A stretch of DNA of 64,000 bases, taken from assembly GCF_003610495.1 (NCBI RefSeq), contig NZ_RAPK01000009.1, positions 360,962 to 424,961 on the forward strand, in the 5' to 3' direction. Made by a program: the position numbers and the translations under genes. Position 1 is the stretch's first letter. Every line of letters starts with the position of its first letter. This document shows, in pieces, positions 17,683 to 26,061 of this stretch. This DNA is from Sinobaca qinghaiensis (GTDB lineage Bacteria; Bacillota; Bacilli; Bacillales; Marinococcaceae). A model generated the notes under the pieces. That model had not been told where the DNA came from and did not search any database. It saw only the letters and a program-made list of their open reading frames with translations.

Positions 17683-17753
17683 GAAATTGTCTGATCTTGT
17701 ATATCTATATATAACCTTACATCCTTTTAAATCTGTGTTAAGGATGAAAAATA

Positions 17754-17851
17754 AACAGGGGCGACTCCGGCAGAACAGCCATAGGAGAAGATAAAGAGGA
17801 TGTTCTTTTCCTCTTTATCTGAGGCATGGCCAGCGGAAAGCGTCCCCTGTA
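17754..17851. repeat. Palindromic intergenic repeat element
   Basis: About 98 bases bounded by CAGGGGCGACTCCGGC and GCGGAAAGCGTCCCCTG, with an inner perfect stem AGATAAAGAGGA / TCCTCTTTATCT. The GGCGACTCC...GGAAAGCGTCC signature resembles dispersed repeats common between Bacillaceae genes. No coding potential. It sits between the twin terminators of fbp and hemZ. Confidence 0.6.
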
Positions 17852-17876
17852 CATATTCTATATTTTCAACAACCTG

Positions 17877-17913
17877 AAAAGACTGTTCCCCTGAAAAGGA
17901 ACAGTCTTTTTTT
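17877..17913. terminator. Terminator of hemZ (second of twin hairpins)
   Basis: AAAAGACTGTTC / GAACAGTCTTTTTTT with loop CCCTGAAAAG; it overlaps the hemZ stop codon by two bases. Confidence 0.8.
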
Positions 17914-19405
17914 ATGCTTTCTGGGAAGCTGGAAACAGCCCGGAAAGAGTATCTAATTTTTTCACCGTATATTCGCCGTAGGACTGAATATACGAGATCG
18001 GATCTTTCGGATTGGCAAACCTTGAGATACGGCCCGTTTCCGGATCGACCCATTTGCTTGCCGCGCCGCAGCCGAGTCCGATAATCGTCTGCAGTTCCTC
18101 CATAATAATAATATTATACAGGCTCTCTTTGCCTTTAAAGGAGTATCCGACGTTCTCCAGGTTGCCTAGTATATTTTTCTGCCGGTACAAATAATAAGGT
18201 TCATAGCTGTGGTCGGCCATCCACTGCGAAGACAGATTCATCATCTGTTCCACTTCCGCCGGCTCCGCTACTTTGTATTTGTTTTTCTGGCGCGTCATTT
18301 CCGATGCTTTTTTAAACGACAGCGTATGAACGGTTACAGACTCCGGCAGCAGCTTTTCTGTTTCTGCGAGGCTGTGGGCCATCTCTTCCATGCCTTCGTT
18401 CGGAAGACCGATGATTAAGTCCATATTAATATTATTCATGCCGTGGACTTTGGCCAGCTTATACTTATCAATCGTCTCTTCCACCGAATGATGACGCCCG
18501 ATCGCTTTCAGCGTTTCATTCGTAAAGGACTGTGGATTAATGCTGATCCGGTCAATATTCCACTTTTTTAATACGTCCAGCTTTTCCGGAGTGATCGTAT
18601 CCGGACGTCCGGCCTCTACGGTAATCTCCCTGATGTTTTCAATATCAGGAATCACCTCATACATATGACTATATAAGGCATCCATCTCTTCGGCAGTGAT
18701 GCTCGTCGGCGTACCGCCTCCAAAATAAATCGTGTCGACCGGTACATTGTTCTCTTTGAGCCACCGGCCCGTTTCCTCCATCTCATAATGGAGTCCTTCC
18801 AGAAACGTCACGACCGATCCGTTCCGGCCGTTCATTGCATAGGCAGGAAACGTACAGTACGCGCATTTGGTCGGACAGAATGGAATTCCTATATAAATGC
18901 TGACACCTTTGGAAAGCTCGTAAATATCCGGAAGCACTTCCTGCTGCTTGAGGGCAATACTGGTTAAAAGCTCTGCCTTTTCCGGGGTCACAATATAGTC
19001 TTCCAGCAGCCAGTGTTTAATATCTTCCGGGCCCGCTCCGCCCTGGTGCCATTGATGCCAGAGCTTCGTTGGACGCATCCCTGTTAACAGCCCCCACGGC
19101 TGTTCGGTATGAAACCATTTGTTTAACAGCTGAACCGTTACGTGGAGTTTTCTTCTTTTGATTTCTTTACTGTCGGGAGCCTCCTGCGTAAACGCAGCTG
19201 ATGGATAATAAGTATAGGAAAGCTCCGCCTCTTCTGCGTACAGGGTTCCTCTCGTCTGATCGCGGCTCGAAGAAAAGGAAAGCGTCATCTCTGTATCTTC
19301 ATTCTGCTCTTCGGTCACCTTGAGCTGTCTGCCGTAAAGATCTACGGTGTGCTGGAAATTCTGCTTTTCTTTTTCCTCCACACCTTTAATATATAGTAGC
19401 ACCAT
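17912..19405 (-). CDS. hemZ: Oxygen-independent coproporphyrinogen III oxidase-like HemZ
   Basis: 497 residues; radical SAM enzyme with the Fe4S4 ligands Cys177, Cys181 and Cys184 in CPTKCAYC, preceded by YIGIPF, and the GGGTPTS SAM-binding stretch. The long N-terminal extension (about 1-165) before the radical core is typical of Bacillus HemZ rather than HemN. It is proposed to act in anaerobic heme synthesis, though some relatives are HemW-like heme chaperones. ATG with CAAAGGAGCAGAACAGT upstream. Monocistronic; yheA follows upstream with its own terminator. Confidence 0.9.
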   Translation of the reverse strand: MVLLYIKGVEEKEKQNFQHTVDLYGRQLKVTEEQNEDTEMTLSFSSSRDQTRGTLYAEEAELSYTYYPSAAFTQEAPDSKEIKRRKLHVTVQLLNKWFHTEQPWGLLTGMRPTKLWHQWHQGGAGPEDIKHWLLEDYIVTPEKAELLTSIALKQQEVLPDIYELSKGVSIYIGIPFCPTKCAYCTFPAYAMNGRNGSVVTFLEGLHYEMEETGRWLKENNVPVDTIYFGGGTPTSITAEEMDALYSHMYEVIPDIENIREITVEAGRPDTITPEKLDVLKKWNIDRISINPQSFTNETLKAIGRHHSVEETIDKYKLAKVHGMNNINMDLIIGLPNEGMEEMAHSLAETEKLLPESVTVHTLSFKKASEMTRQKNKYKVAEPAEVEQMMNLSSQWMADHSYEPYYLYRQKNILGNLENVGYSFKGKESLYNIIIMEELQTIIGLGCGAASKWVDPETGRISRFANPKDPISYIQSYGEYTVKKLDTLSGLFPASQKA

Positions 19406-19467
19406 ACTGTTCTGCTCCTTTGTTAATCAATTTGCCCGGCATGGTTGTAGTTTTTGATTTTTTATTT

Positions 19468-19498
19468 GAAAAAAACCCCTCCGAAAAGGGGTTTTTCT
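19468..19498 (-). terminator. Terminator of yheA
   Basis: AAAAACCCCT / AGGGGTTTTT with loop CCGAAA; T-rich on the minus side. Confidence 0.8.
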
Positions 19499-19504
19499 TT
19501 CATA

Positions 19505-19870
19505 CTATTGAACGTTTTCTGGATCGTCCGGGTTTCCGTAAAGCTCTTCCAACGGCTCTGTAATAATTTTGTTTACATCTCCGATGACTGTGCTTACTTT
19601 CTGCTCCTGCTCCATCAACAATGAGATAACCTCATGCTGCTGAACCATTTCAAACTGCTGTTGAGCCTGCGTGATCTCTTCTTCAGTTGGCTGCTGGCCC
19701 TGCATCTGCTTTTGCTGCAGTTCAAGCTGAACGTTTCTGAAGTTATCAAGCATACGCTTGGCTACTTCGTCCTCTTCTACCTGAACGTGAAGGTTTTTAA
19801 GCTGTTGAAATTCATCACTATCACGCAAAGAACGGGATAGTTCGTGTGCTTTATCATAAACATTTGACAT
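19505..19870 (-). CDS. yheA: YlbF/YmcA family protein YheA
   Basis: 121 residues, all helical, with the family signature of YheA/YlbF/YmcA: LKNLHVQVEEDEVAKRMLDN, FRNVQLELQQKQMQGQQPTE, QQHEVISLLMEQEQKVS and a C-terminal ITEPLEELYG. YlbF and YmcA help control biofilm formation and RNA turnover; YheA itself is uncharacterised. ATG with AAAGGAGGTCATTAGTT. Next to yheB as in B. subtilis. Confidence 0.9.
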   Translation of the reverse strand: MSNVYDKAHELSRSLRDSDEFQQLKNLHVQVEEDEVAKRMLDNFRNVQLELQQKQMQGQQPTEEEITQAQQQFEMVQQHEVISLLMEQEQKVSTVIGDVNKIITEPLEELYGNPDDPENVQ

Positions 19871-19947
19871 AACTAATGACCTCCTTTAAAACAATCTTGT
19901 ACGATCATAACAGACTCACCTGGGAAATTCACGTATTTCGACTACAT

Positions 19948-21087
19948 TTATGAAAAAAATAACGCAAACAATCCTTGAAACGCGCCTATAAACCCGCCAA
20001 GCAGGGCTCCCAGATACGTAATCATTTTAAATTCTTTTCCCGATATCGCGAGCACCATCGCTTCCAGACGTCCCACCGAGAATGTATCAACCCGCTCCCG
20101 GATAACATCTTCAAGCTCCAGATAATCAAATACGCTCAACAGCTTTGCAGACAATGCCGGCTGCACCTGATCCCACAGCTCGGGGATCCATTTATTAATA
20201 ATATGCTCTTCGTAGGAAGGCGCCCACTCTGCAATCGGCATATCCAGACGATCGAGTACCGTCAGCTCACGATTCAATGCTTTCACTGAGTACCGCGCCA
20301 CTGATTTCGTATTTAACTGGGCACCGGCTTTCCATACCGGCTGGTCGAGCAGCTTTTCCCATTCTTTAATAATAAATCCTTTGAAAAACATAGCCGAGGA
20401 AGGATCCCTGAAAAACCGGACCAGTTCAGGCTGGAGCTTATCGAGGATTTTATCATTGCCAAACATGGAGCTGAGAAAGTTAAATACGGACCCTTTCCCC
20501 TGCAGAAATTTCTCCAGCAGTGTTTCCAGCTGAACTCTTCCTGCATCGCTTTCAAAGTAACGGGCCCCTTTGTCCGCTATTCTTGCTGCAAAGGAATCAA
20601 AATAGGATTCTGCTGAAATCTTCCACTCCGGCGGCAGCATTTCATCAATAGATTTTTCCTGGTTATGGTAAATAAACATCTGCAGTTTTTTGTCTATCCA
20701 CTCTTCCGAATAAGCTGTCATTTTTCCGCGGGCATCGGTGACGCCTGCATACTGTTTCAGCAGGTCCGCCACGGAACGTTTTGAATGCATCCATCCTTTT
20801 GCTTCCCGCTGCAGAATTTGTATGACCTGCTTTTGAAATCCTCTTTCATTGAATTTCTCCTGCATTCCTTCAGGGGTCAGCAGATGATCAACGACCATCC
20901 GCCCCATCTGCTCTGCCATATCTTTTCTTCGTTTTGGAATCAGACCCGGCGTAAATGGCACTCTCCAATTTTTTATATATACAGCCTGGTAAGGCCGAAA
21001 CAGCATCTTTATGGCCAGGGAGTTGGTCGCGCCTCCAATAATTGCTCCCATTGCTATCATGATTAGTATTAACAGTATGGCATTCAT
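19948..21087 (-). CDS. yheB: DUF445 family membrane protein YheB
   Basis: 379 residues. N-terminal membrane segment (about 1-20, NAILLILIMIAMGAIIGG) followed by TNSLAIKMLFRPY and FTPGLIPKRRKDMAEQMG, hallmarks of the DUF445/UPF0754 family, then a long helical region and a C-terminal hydrophobic stretch (LGALLGGFIGAFQGLFALFF). Role unknown. The ATG at 21085-21087 is preceded by AAAGGAGATACAAATT; a longer frame lacks a ribosome site. Length matches the B. subtilis homologue. Confidence 0.9.
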   Translation of the reverse strand: MNAILLILIMIAMGAIIGGATNSLAIKMLFRPYQAVYIKNWRVPFTPGLIPKRRKDMAEQMGRMVVDHLLTPEGMQEKFNERGFQKQVIQILQREAKGWMHSKRSVADLLKQYAGVTDARGKMTAYSEEWIDKKLQMFIYHNQEKSIDEMLPPEWKISAESYFDSFAARIADKGARYFESDAGRVQLETLLEKFLQGKGSVFNFLSSMFGNDKILDKLQPELVRFFRDPSSAMFFKGFIIKEWEKLLDQPVWKAGAQLNTKSVARYSVKALNRELTVLDRLDMPIAEWAPSYEEHIINKWIPELWDQVQPALSAKLLSVFDYLELEDVIRERVDTFSVGRLEAMVLAISGKEFKMITYLGALLGGFIGAFQGLFALFFS

Positions 21088-21234
21088 AATTTGTATCTCC
21101 TTTGTTTCACTCGCTTTACGGGTCAATCATACTTTACCAATCCACTGCTTTCCAGGCAAGCAATTGCAGTGAATTATGGCGTGGAAAAGGAATATGCTAC
21201 GATACTAGTATAACGCAGTAAAGGAGAGATACGA

Positions 21235-21462
21235 ATGATCAGCCACTTTCAATGGAAAGAAATAAAAAACAACTGGATTAACCGCGAATGGGCTGTCTCC
21301 TTCTATTATAAAGGAGAACACATTAATGGATCTTACTTTAAAGATGGCAGCATGGAGCTTCCCATCGATTCTTTCACGCAGGAAGAACAGGAAAAGATAA
21401 AAGCGCAGATTCATGATCTGATGCTTTATCATGTATACGAAGACCATCATCCGGAAACATAA
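21235..21462 (+). CDS. yheE: YheE-like small protein
   Basis: 75 residues starting MISHFQWKEIKN and ending in an E/Q-rich helix with LMLYHVYEDHHPE, close to the pattern of Bacillus YheE. Soluble, function unknown. ATG with AAAGGAGAGATACGA. Divergent from yheB and followed by a shared terminator. Assignment rests on sequence pattern and on its yheA/yheB neighbours. Confidence 0.75.
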   Translation: MISHFQWKEIKNNWINREWAVSFYYKGEHINGSYFKDGSMELPIDSFTQEEQEKIKAQIHDLMLYHVYEDHHPET

Positions 21463-21463
21463 A

Positions 21464-21500
21464 AAAGCCCTCTGAACGGCTGCACCGTTTAGAGGGCTTT
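21464..21500. terminator. Bidirectional terminator yheE / alcohol dehydrogenase
   Basis: AAAGCCCTCTGAACGG pairs with CCGTTTAGAGGGCTTT (one mismatch), loop about 5; T/A tracts on both sides. Confidence 0.85.
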
Positions 21501-21508
21501 CGCATTTT

Positions 21509-22672
21509 CTATAAAGAAGCCTGCAGAATCGCTTTTACATCATCCTGCTGAAGAGAGTTGAAGTTACCAAATTCGCCGTTAATCATTGCTTTATCGGTGA
21601 TGAGATCCAGCTTGGAGTCATCAATATCGTAATAGGATAACTGCTCAGGCGCTCCGATGCTGCTCCAGAATTCACGAAGCTTTTGAATGCCTTCCATCGC
21701 AGCTTCTTCATCCGTTTTGCCGGATGGGTCTACATCAAATACACGGACAGCAAGCTGGCGGAAGCGGGCAGGATTGACTTGTACATTATGCTTCATCCAG
21801 TTCGGGAATAAAATAGCCAGGCCGCCTGCATGAGGGATGTCATAAACCGCCGATACGGCGTGTTCTATATTATGCGATGCCCAGTCTCCGTTGTATCCCA
21901 TCTGCAGCATACCATTGAGCGCTATTGTACCGGAATAAAGAATCGTTTCCCGATGCTCGTAGCTCTGCAGATCCTGCATTAATTTCGGTGCTGCTTCTTT
22001 TACCGTCAGCAGAACCGACTCGCACATTCTGTCCTGGAGAGGTGTGTGGGACGCATTGTTAAAGTACTGCTCCATCACGTGCGTCATCATATCTACAATA
22101 CCGTACACCGTCTGGTCTTCAGGTACGCTTTTCGTATATTCCGGATCGAGTATCGAGAAATCAGGGAATACAGCCGGGCTGCCCCATCCGTACTTTTCCT
22201 GGGTTTCCCAGTTTGTAATAACGGAGCCGGCATTCATTTCAGAGCCTGTTGCCGCCAGTGTTAAAACCGTTCCGAAAGGAAGAGCTTCTTTTGCATAAGC
22301 TTTTTTAGTTACAATATCCCAGGCCGGGCCGTCGTATTTCGCACCGGCTGCAATCAGCTTCGTACAATCAATAACGCTTCCTCCGCCGGCTGCAAGCAGA
22401 ACATCTATCCCTTCCCGTTTGCAGATTTCAATACCTTTTTCAGCTGTAGTAAGCTTCGGGTTTGGCTCCACGCCGGATAATTCGAAAATTTCTGCGCTCA
22501 TTTGATGAAGTTCCTGGATAATATCATCATATAATCCGCTTTTCTTTATACTGCCGCCGCCGTAAACGAGCAGCACTTTCTTTCCGTGCTTAGGCAGCTC
22601 AGTCTGGAGCTTTTCCAGCTGATCTTTACCGAAAATTAATTTGGTTGGATTGTAAAACGAAAAGTTATTCAT
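21509..22672 (-). CDS. Iron-containing alcohol dehydrogenase (butanol dehydrogenase type)
   Basis: 387 residues, group III Fe-dependent NAD(P)H alcohol dehydrogenase close to BdhA/YugJ. Nucleotide site GGGSVID (96-102); metal ligands Asp194, His198, His267 and His281 in [13 protein letters not shown] and [15 protein letters not shown]. Reduces aldehydes to alcohols in the cytoplasm. ATG with GAAGGAGGATTTT. Single gene. Substrate could be butyraldehyde, methylglyoxal or others. Confidence 0.92.
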   Translation of the reverse strand: MNNFSFYNPTKLIFGKDQLEKLQTELPKHGKKVLLVYGGGSIKKSGLYDDIIQELHQMSAEIFELSGVEPNPKLTTAEKGIEICKREGIDVLLAAGGGSVIDCTKLIAAGAKYDGPAWDIVTKKAYAKEALPFGTVLTLAATGSEMNAGSVITNWETQEKYGWGSPAVFPDFSILDPEYTKSVPEDQTVYGIVDMMTHVMEQYFNNASHTPLQDRMCESVLLTVKEAAPKLMQDLQSYEHRETILYSGTIALNGMLQMGYNGDWASHNIEHAVSAVYDIPHAGGLAILFPNWMKHNVQVNPARFRQLAVRVFDVDPSGKTDEEAAMEGIQKLREFWSSIGAPEQLSYYDIDDSKLDLITDKAMINGEFGNFNSLQQDDVKAILQASL

Positions 22673-22723
22673 AAAATCCTCCTTCGAATTGTTAAGACTT
22701 ACTTATTATAACCAGCCTCATCT

Positions 22724-22757
22724 AAAAAAAGACAGGAAGCAGGCTTCCTGTCTTTAT
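22724..22757 (-). terminator. Terminator of the DUF948 gene
   Basis: GACAGGAAGC / GCTTCCTGTC around AG, followed on the minus strand by TTTTTTT. Confidence 0.85.
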
Positions 22758-22782
22758 TAAATAGGCAGCATAAGCAGGATAA

Positions 22783-23229
22783 TTATTCTGCTGTATTGGC
22801 TAGACCTGCTTTTACGGCATTTCTTTTTTGAAACAAATAGTAGCCTGCCAGTGCGGATTCATAAACCGTACCGAGGTTGTTGCGGCCTTCTACATCTGTT
22901 CCCTGGGCACTTCCGCCTTTTAAGGACATGGTCATATCAACCAGAGAAGAGGATTCGTTTCTCGCTCTTTCTCCTGCATTTGCCACAATGTACACGATTG
23001 GTGCATACGAAGCAATCTGCTTGTTTACTTCTGTCAGTGCGCTGTTTGCTTTACTGAACATATCATTAACCTGGGCACCGCCCTGCTCAACCTGTTCAGG
23101 CAGCTTATTTACCGTTTCGTTAATGCCCTTAAGCGTGGAAGCTACGTTAAGCAGTACCTTCATAAGCACCAGTACTAATATGGCAAAGACAATTCCAACT
23201 ATTAATACAATAATTCCAGCTATATTCAT
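22783..23229 (-). CDS. DUF948-type membrane-anchored protein
   Basis: 148 residues. One N-terminal membrane helix (about 4-26, AGIIVLIVGIVFAILVLVLM) followed by an amphipathic, coiled-coil-like region with heptad-spaced hydrophobics (LKGINETVNKLPEQVEQ...FSKANSALTEVNKQI), as in the YtxG/DUF948 general-stress proteins. Function unknown. ATG with AAAAGGAGGAGTGAACG. Monocistronic. Confidence 0.75.
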   Translation of the reverse strand: MNIAGIIVLIVGIVFAILVLVLMKVLLNVASTLKGINETVNKLPEQVEQGGAQVNDMFSKANSALTEVNKQIASYAPIVYIVANAGERARNESSSLVDMTMSLKGGSAQGTDVEGRNNLGTVYESALAGYYLFQKRNAVKAGLANTAE

Positions 23230-23326
23230 CGTTCACTCCTCCTTTTATGTATTTATCATACACTCCTTTATATGTACCACCAAATAGGGTTAGGTAAAAC
23301 ACTAATATGTCCGGGTCCCTTTATAA

Positions 23327-23378
23327 AGAAAAAAACAGCTCTGCTGCAGCGGCTGATCCGCTGAAGCAAAGCTGTTTT
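23327..23378 (-). terminator. Strong minus-strand terminator without an annotated gene upstream
   Basis: Long hairpin AACAGCT...GCAGCGG / CCGCTGAAGC...AGCTGTT (two mismatches), followed on the minus strand by seven T. The only upstream minus-strand sequence is the intergenic region, which suggests an RNA gene there. Confidence 0.7.
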
Positions 23379-23690
23379 GTAATGCTCTGCTTTTCTTATA
23401 GGAAGAAAAGCTTCCGTTCACTGATGTAACCTGTCCGTGTGCAGAAGTCCCCCGACTGCTCAGCACGGAACATAAAGAGTGGTCATTTCACCTTTTTTCA
23501 GGTCCCGCAACCCGGGAAAAGATGATTTCATTTTCACAGATATAGTAATTGGTACGCTGCGGATAATGAGAACTGTGCATGGTCCCGCAACCTTGCAGCA
23601 GCTTCCAAAATATTTTCCGGCTTGAAAGTATACTGATATACTTCATCAGGCACGTGAAATATTCACTGCAGCGTGTTCTCTATTATTGTA
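23379..23690 (-). ncRNA. Candidate structured non-coding RNA
   Basis: No protein frame with a ribosome site exists here, yet the region is packed with hairpins: GCTTTTCTT/AAGAAAAGC (23389-23411), CCGTG...CACGG (23435-23468), a stem around the 12-mer GGTCCCGCAACC at 23501-23512, and the same 12-mer inside TGCA..TGCA at 23581-23592. On the minus strand the loops read TGCGGG twice and CGGGGG once. A TACAAT-like -10 (rc of 23684-23689) lies at the upstream end and a strong terminator at the downstream end. Orientation is an inference; a plus-strand RNA with C-rich loops is the alternative. Confidence 0.4.
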
Positions 23691-24138
23691 CCCCGTTTTG
23701 CATGCTTTTACATCCCTCTTTTTCATTATTTTTCATATTATTTATAAATAATGTATATCGAGACGAAGTCCCGGTCCCAAGAGTCGTTGTGCCTGCAAAA
23801 CAGCTGGTTGGTTATTCCTTTCACCTGAGTCGAAAATAACAAGACGCCTTCTATTATTCTCGGCATTTGGATAATCAATGTATCTATTTATGATATTAAT
23901 TGATTTTTCTAAATATATCATTACGATTACAAAGATTTTTAAAATATTTCCCGTTAACTTTCAAAACCCCTATTCTTGAGCATATAGGGAGAATAGTATG
24001 AGTAGTTTCGGATGATGACAGGAACTTAACATTTATTTCAGTTGTATTTCATTATCAAAAAACGTATTGTAACCTGTTCTTTTTTTAGATATATTCGTAC
24101 TCGGCAAGTAACCCAAACAAAACATAAGGAGTGTTTCG
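23691..24138. other. Intergenic region before the 3D-domain gene
   Basis: No gene supported; mostly AT-rich. A GTCCCGGTCCC stretch lies at 23769-23778. The promoter of the 24139 gene is presumably near 24040-24110. Confidence 0.4.
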
Positions 24139-24921
24139 ATGAAATTTTCAAGTCCCCGTTTAAAAACAGGTATAGTAACAGCAGCAGTAGGTACTCTATT
24201 ATTTATTGCTTCTCCCGCAGATAGTGATGCAGCTTCAACAGATTCTTACATTCAGCAAGGTCAGTCCAACGAAGCCGTTGTAGAGCTTCAGGAAGATCTT
24301 CAGAGCCTTGGACTATATGATTACAAAATTGACGGCATTTTCGGTTCTATTACAGCTTCTGGAGTTAAAGAACTTCAAGCAAGCGCCGACATTAACGTTG
24401 ACGGAGTAGTTGGACCTAACACACGCTCTGCTTTAGAAAACTCCCTTGATTCCGGATCTGATGTCGCTCCCGCAAGCACAACTAAATCCAGCGAATCAAA
24501 GTCTTCTAAAGAAGAAGCACCAGCTGAAGAAAAAGCACCTTCCGAGTCTACTTCAAGTGAATCTGCTCCAAAAGAAAAAGAAGCTGTAGCATCTGCTAAC
24601 ACTTCTTCAGAACAGACTTCTTCTCCTGAAGGACAGTCTATGACTATGGAAGCTACTGCATACACTGCAGGCTGCGCAGGATGCTCCGGTATTACTGCTA
24701 ACGGCACAGACCTTCGTAACAGCCCTAACAAAAAAGTTATCGCTGTAGACCCTAGCGTTATCCCACTTGGTTCTAAAGTACACGTTGAAGGTTACGGAAC
24801 AGCTATCGCAGCTGACACTGGCGGAGCTATCAAAGGCAACCGCATTGACCTTCACGTACCTACTAAGTCCGATGCATTCTCATTCGGCCGCCAGAGCGTT
24901 AAGGTAACAGTATTGAACTAA
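24139..24921 (+). CDS. Secreted wall protein with PG-binding and 3D (MltA-like) domains
   Basis: 260 residues. Signal peptide to about 31 (TLLFIASPADSDAA). One PG_binding_1 domain (about 40-100, DGIFGS, DGVVGPNTRSALE), a Ser/Glu/Ala-rich acidic linker (about 105-166), then a 3D domain (about 170-258) with its three aspartates D204, D226 and D237 (AVDPSVIPLG, AADTGGAIKG, NRIDLHV). Relatives such as YocH and stationary-phase resuscitation factors are lytic transglycosylases acting on peptidoglycan. ATG with TAAGGAGTGTTTCG. Codon use is notably uniform (GCT/ACT/GTT rich), suggesting high expression. Single gene with its own terminator. Confidence 0.92.
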   Translation: MKFSSPRLKTGIVTAAVGTLLFIASPADSDAASTDSYIQQGQSNEAVVELQEDLQSLGLYDYKIDGIFGSITASGVKELQASADINVDGVVGPNTRSALENSLDSGSDVAPASTTKSSESKSSKEEAPAEEKAPSESTSSESAPKEKEAVASANTSSEQTSSPEGQSMTMEATAYTAGCAGCSGITANGTDLRNSPNKKVIAVDPSVIPLGSKVHVEGYGTAIAADTGGAIKGNRIDLHVPTKSDAFSFGRQSVKVTVLN

Positions 24922-24933
24922 TAAAGCATCATT

Positions 24934-24972
24934 TAAAAAGCACCAGCCTCCCGAGAGGCTGGTGCTTTTTTT
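24934..24972. terminator. Bidirectional terminator
   Basis: Perfect 16-bp stem AAAAAGCACCAGCCTC / GAGGCTGGTGCTTTTT, loop CCGA, T-run. Confidence 0.9.
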
Positions 24973-24983
24973 TGTTTTTTTGT

Positions 24984-25907
24984 TTATGGCAGCTCATTTC
25001 CGGCTGCAAGGTAGATGTCATACCATTCCTGTCTTGTAAGCATCACGTCTGAGGCTTTTGCTATGCCTGTGAGGCGTTCTGTGTTCATTGTGCCAGCTAT
25101 GGTCTGGATACCGGCTGGATGCCTTAAAATCCAAGCCACAGCTGCTGCTGATGGAGTGATGTTGTAGCGGTCCCCTATTTCGCGGAGCTGTTTGTTCAGC
25201 TCAGGAAACTTGTCGTTATCGACAAATACGCCCTCCATCATTCCATATTGAAACGGAGACCAGGCCTGAATCGTCATATCATGAAGCCTGCTGTAATCAA
25301 GAATGCTGTCATCGTGGGAAATGGAAGGTGTATTCTTCATGTTTACGTTAAGCCCTGCATCAATCATCCCTGAATGCATAATGCTGAACTGAAGCTGATT
25401 TGCGATTAAATCCTGCTTTACATGTTTTTTCAACAATTCAATCTGCATCGGATTCTGGTTGCTGACCCCGAAATGCTTTACTTTTCCGCTCTCTTCCAAT
25501 TCATTGAAGGCTTCTGCTACCTCTTCAGGCTCAACTAAAGCATCCGGCCTGTGCAGCAGCAGGACGTCTATATAATCCGTCTGCAGCCGCTTTAAGCTTT
25601 GCTCTACGGATTCAATAATATGTTCTTTGGAAAAATCAAACGACCGGCTGCGGATGCCGCATTTTGTCTGGATAATCATCTTCTCCCGCAGATCGTCATT
25701 CATTCCTGCCGCTTCTGCAAATACGGTATCTGCCTGTACGTTTTCATCTGCATATATATCCGCGTGATCAAAAAAATTAATTCCTGCATCCATGGCGTTT
25801 CTAATTACTTTTTCTGCTTCTGTTTTGGAAAGGTCTTTTATGCGCATGCATCCTAAACCAATGTTAGGCACTTCCAGACTGCTCGTACCAAGTTTCAATT
25901 GCTTCAT
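24984..25907 (-). CDS. Aldo/keto reductase
   Basis: 307 residues of the AKR fold with the catalytic tetrad Asp50, Tyr52, Lys82 and His119 (FFDHADIYADE, QTKCGIRS, DVLLLHRPD). NADPH-dependent carbonyl reduction of an unknown substrate; pattern close to the YdhF/YcsN group. ATG at 25905-25907 chosen for AAAGGAGTTTTTATTA; a longer frame starting 21 bases earlier would place that ribosome site inside the gene. Confidence 0.9.
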   Translation of the reverse strand: MKQLKLGTSSLEVPNIGLGCMRIKDLSKTEAEKVIRNAMDAGINFFDHADIYADENVQADTVFAEAAGMNDDLREKMIIQTKCGIRSRSFDFSKEHIIESVEQSLKRLQTDYIDVLLLHRPDALVEPEEVAEAFNELEESGKVKHFGVSNQNPMQIELLKKHVKQDLIANQLQFSIMHSGMIDAGLNVNMKNTPSISHDDSILDYSRLHDMTIQAWSPFQYGMMEGVFVDNDKFPELNKQLREIGDRYNITPSAAAVAWILRHPAGIQTIAGTMNTERLTGIAKASDVMLTRQEWYDIYLAAGNELP

Positions 25908-25994
25908 TAATAAAAACTCCTTTGTCATTTAGCTGCCGTTTACCTATACCCTTTAAAAGGAAACTCAATCCTTTTTCATCACCTGAACCGATCC

Positions 25995-26033
25995 AAAAAA
26001 AGCCTCCACCATTTTTCAGGTGAAGGCTTTTTT
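25995..26033 (-). terminator. Terminator of cysJI
   Basis: AAAAAAGCCTCCACC / AGGTGAAGGCTTTTTT (imperfect), T-run on the minus strand. Confidence 0.8.
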
Positions 26034-26061
26034 ATTTTGCTGCATTATTAAAATTCATATT

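Noticed and set aside
23579..23839. 86-residue plus-strand frame in the large intergenic region
   Set aside because: No ribosome site and composition not protein-like; the region is better explained as structured RNA.
23401..23840. c-di-AMP (ydaO) riboswitch upstream of the 3D-domain gene
   Set aside because: Expected for wall hydrolases, but the conserved ydaO stretches could not be found on either strand.
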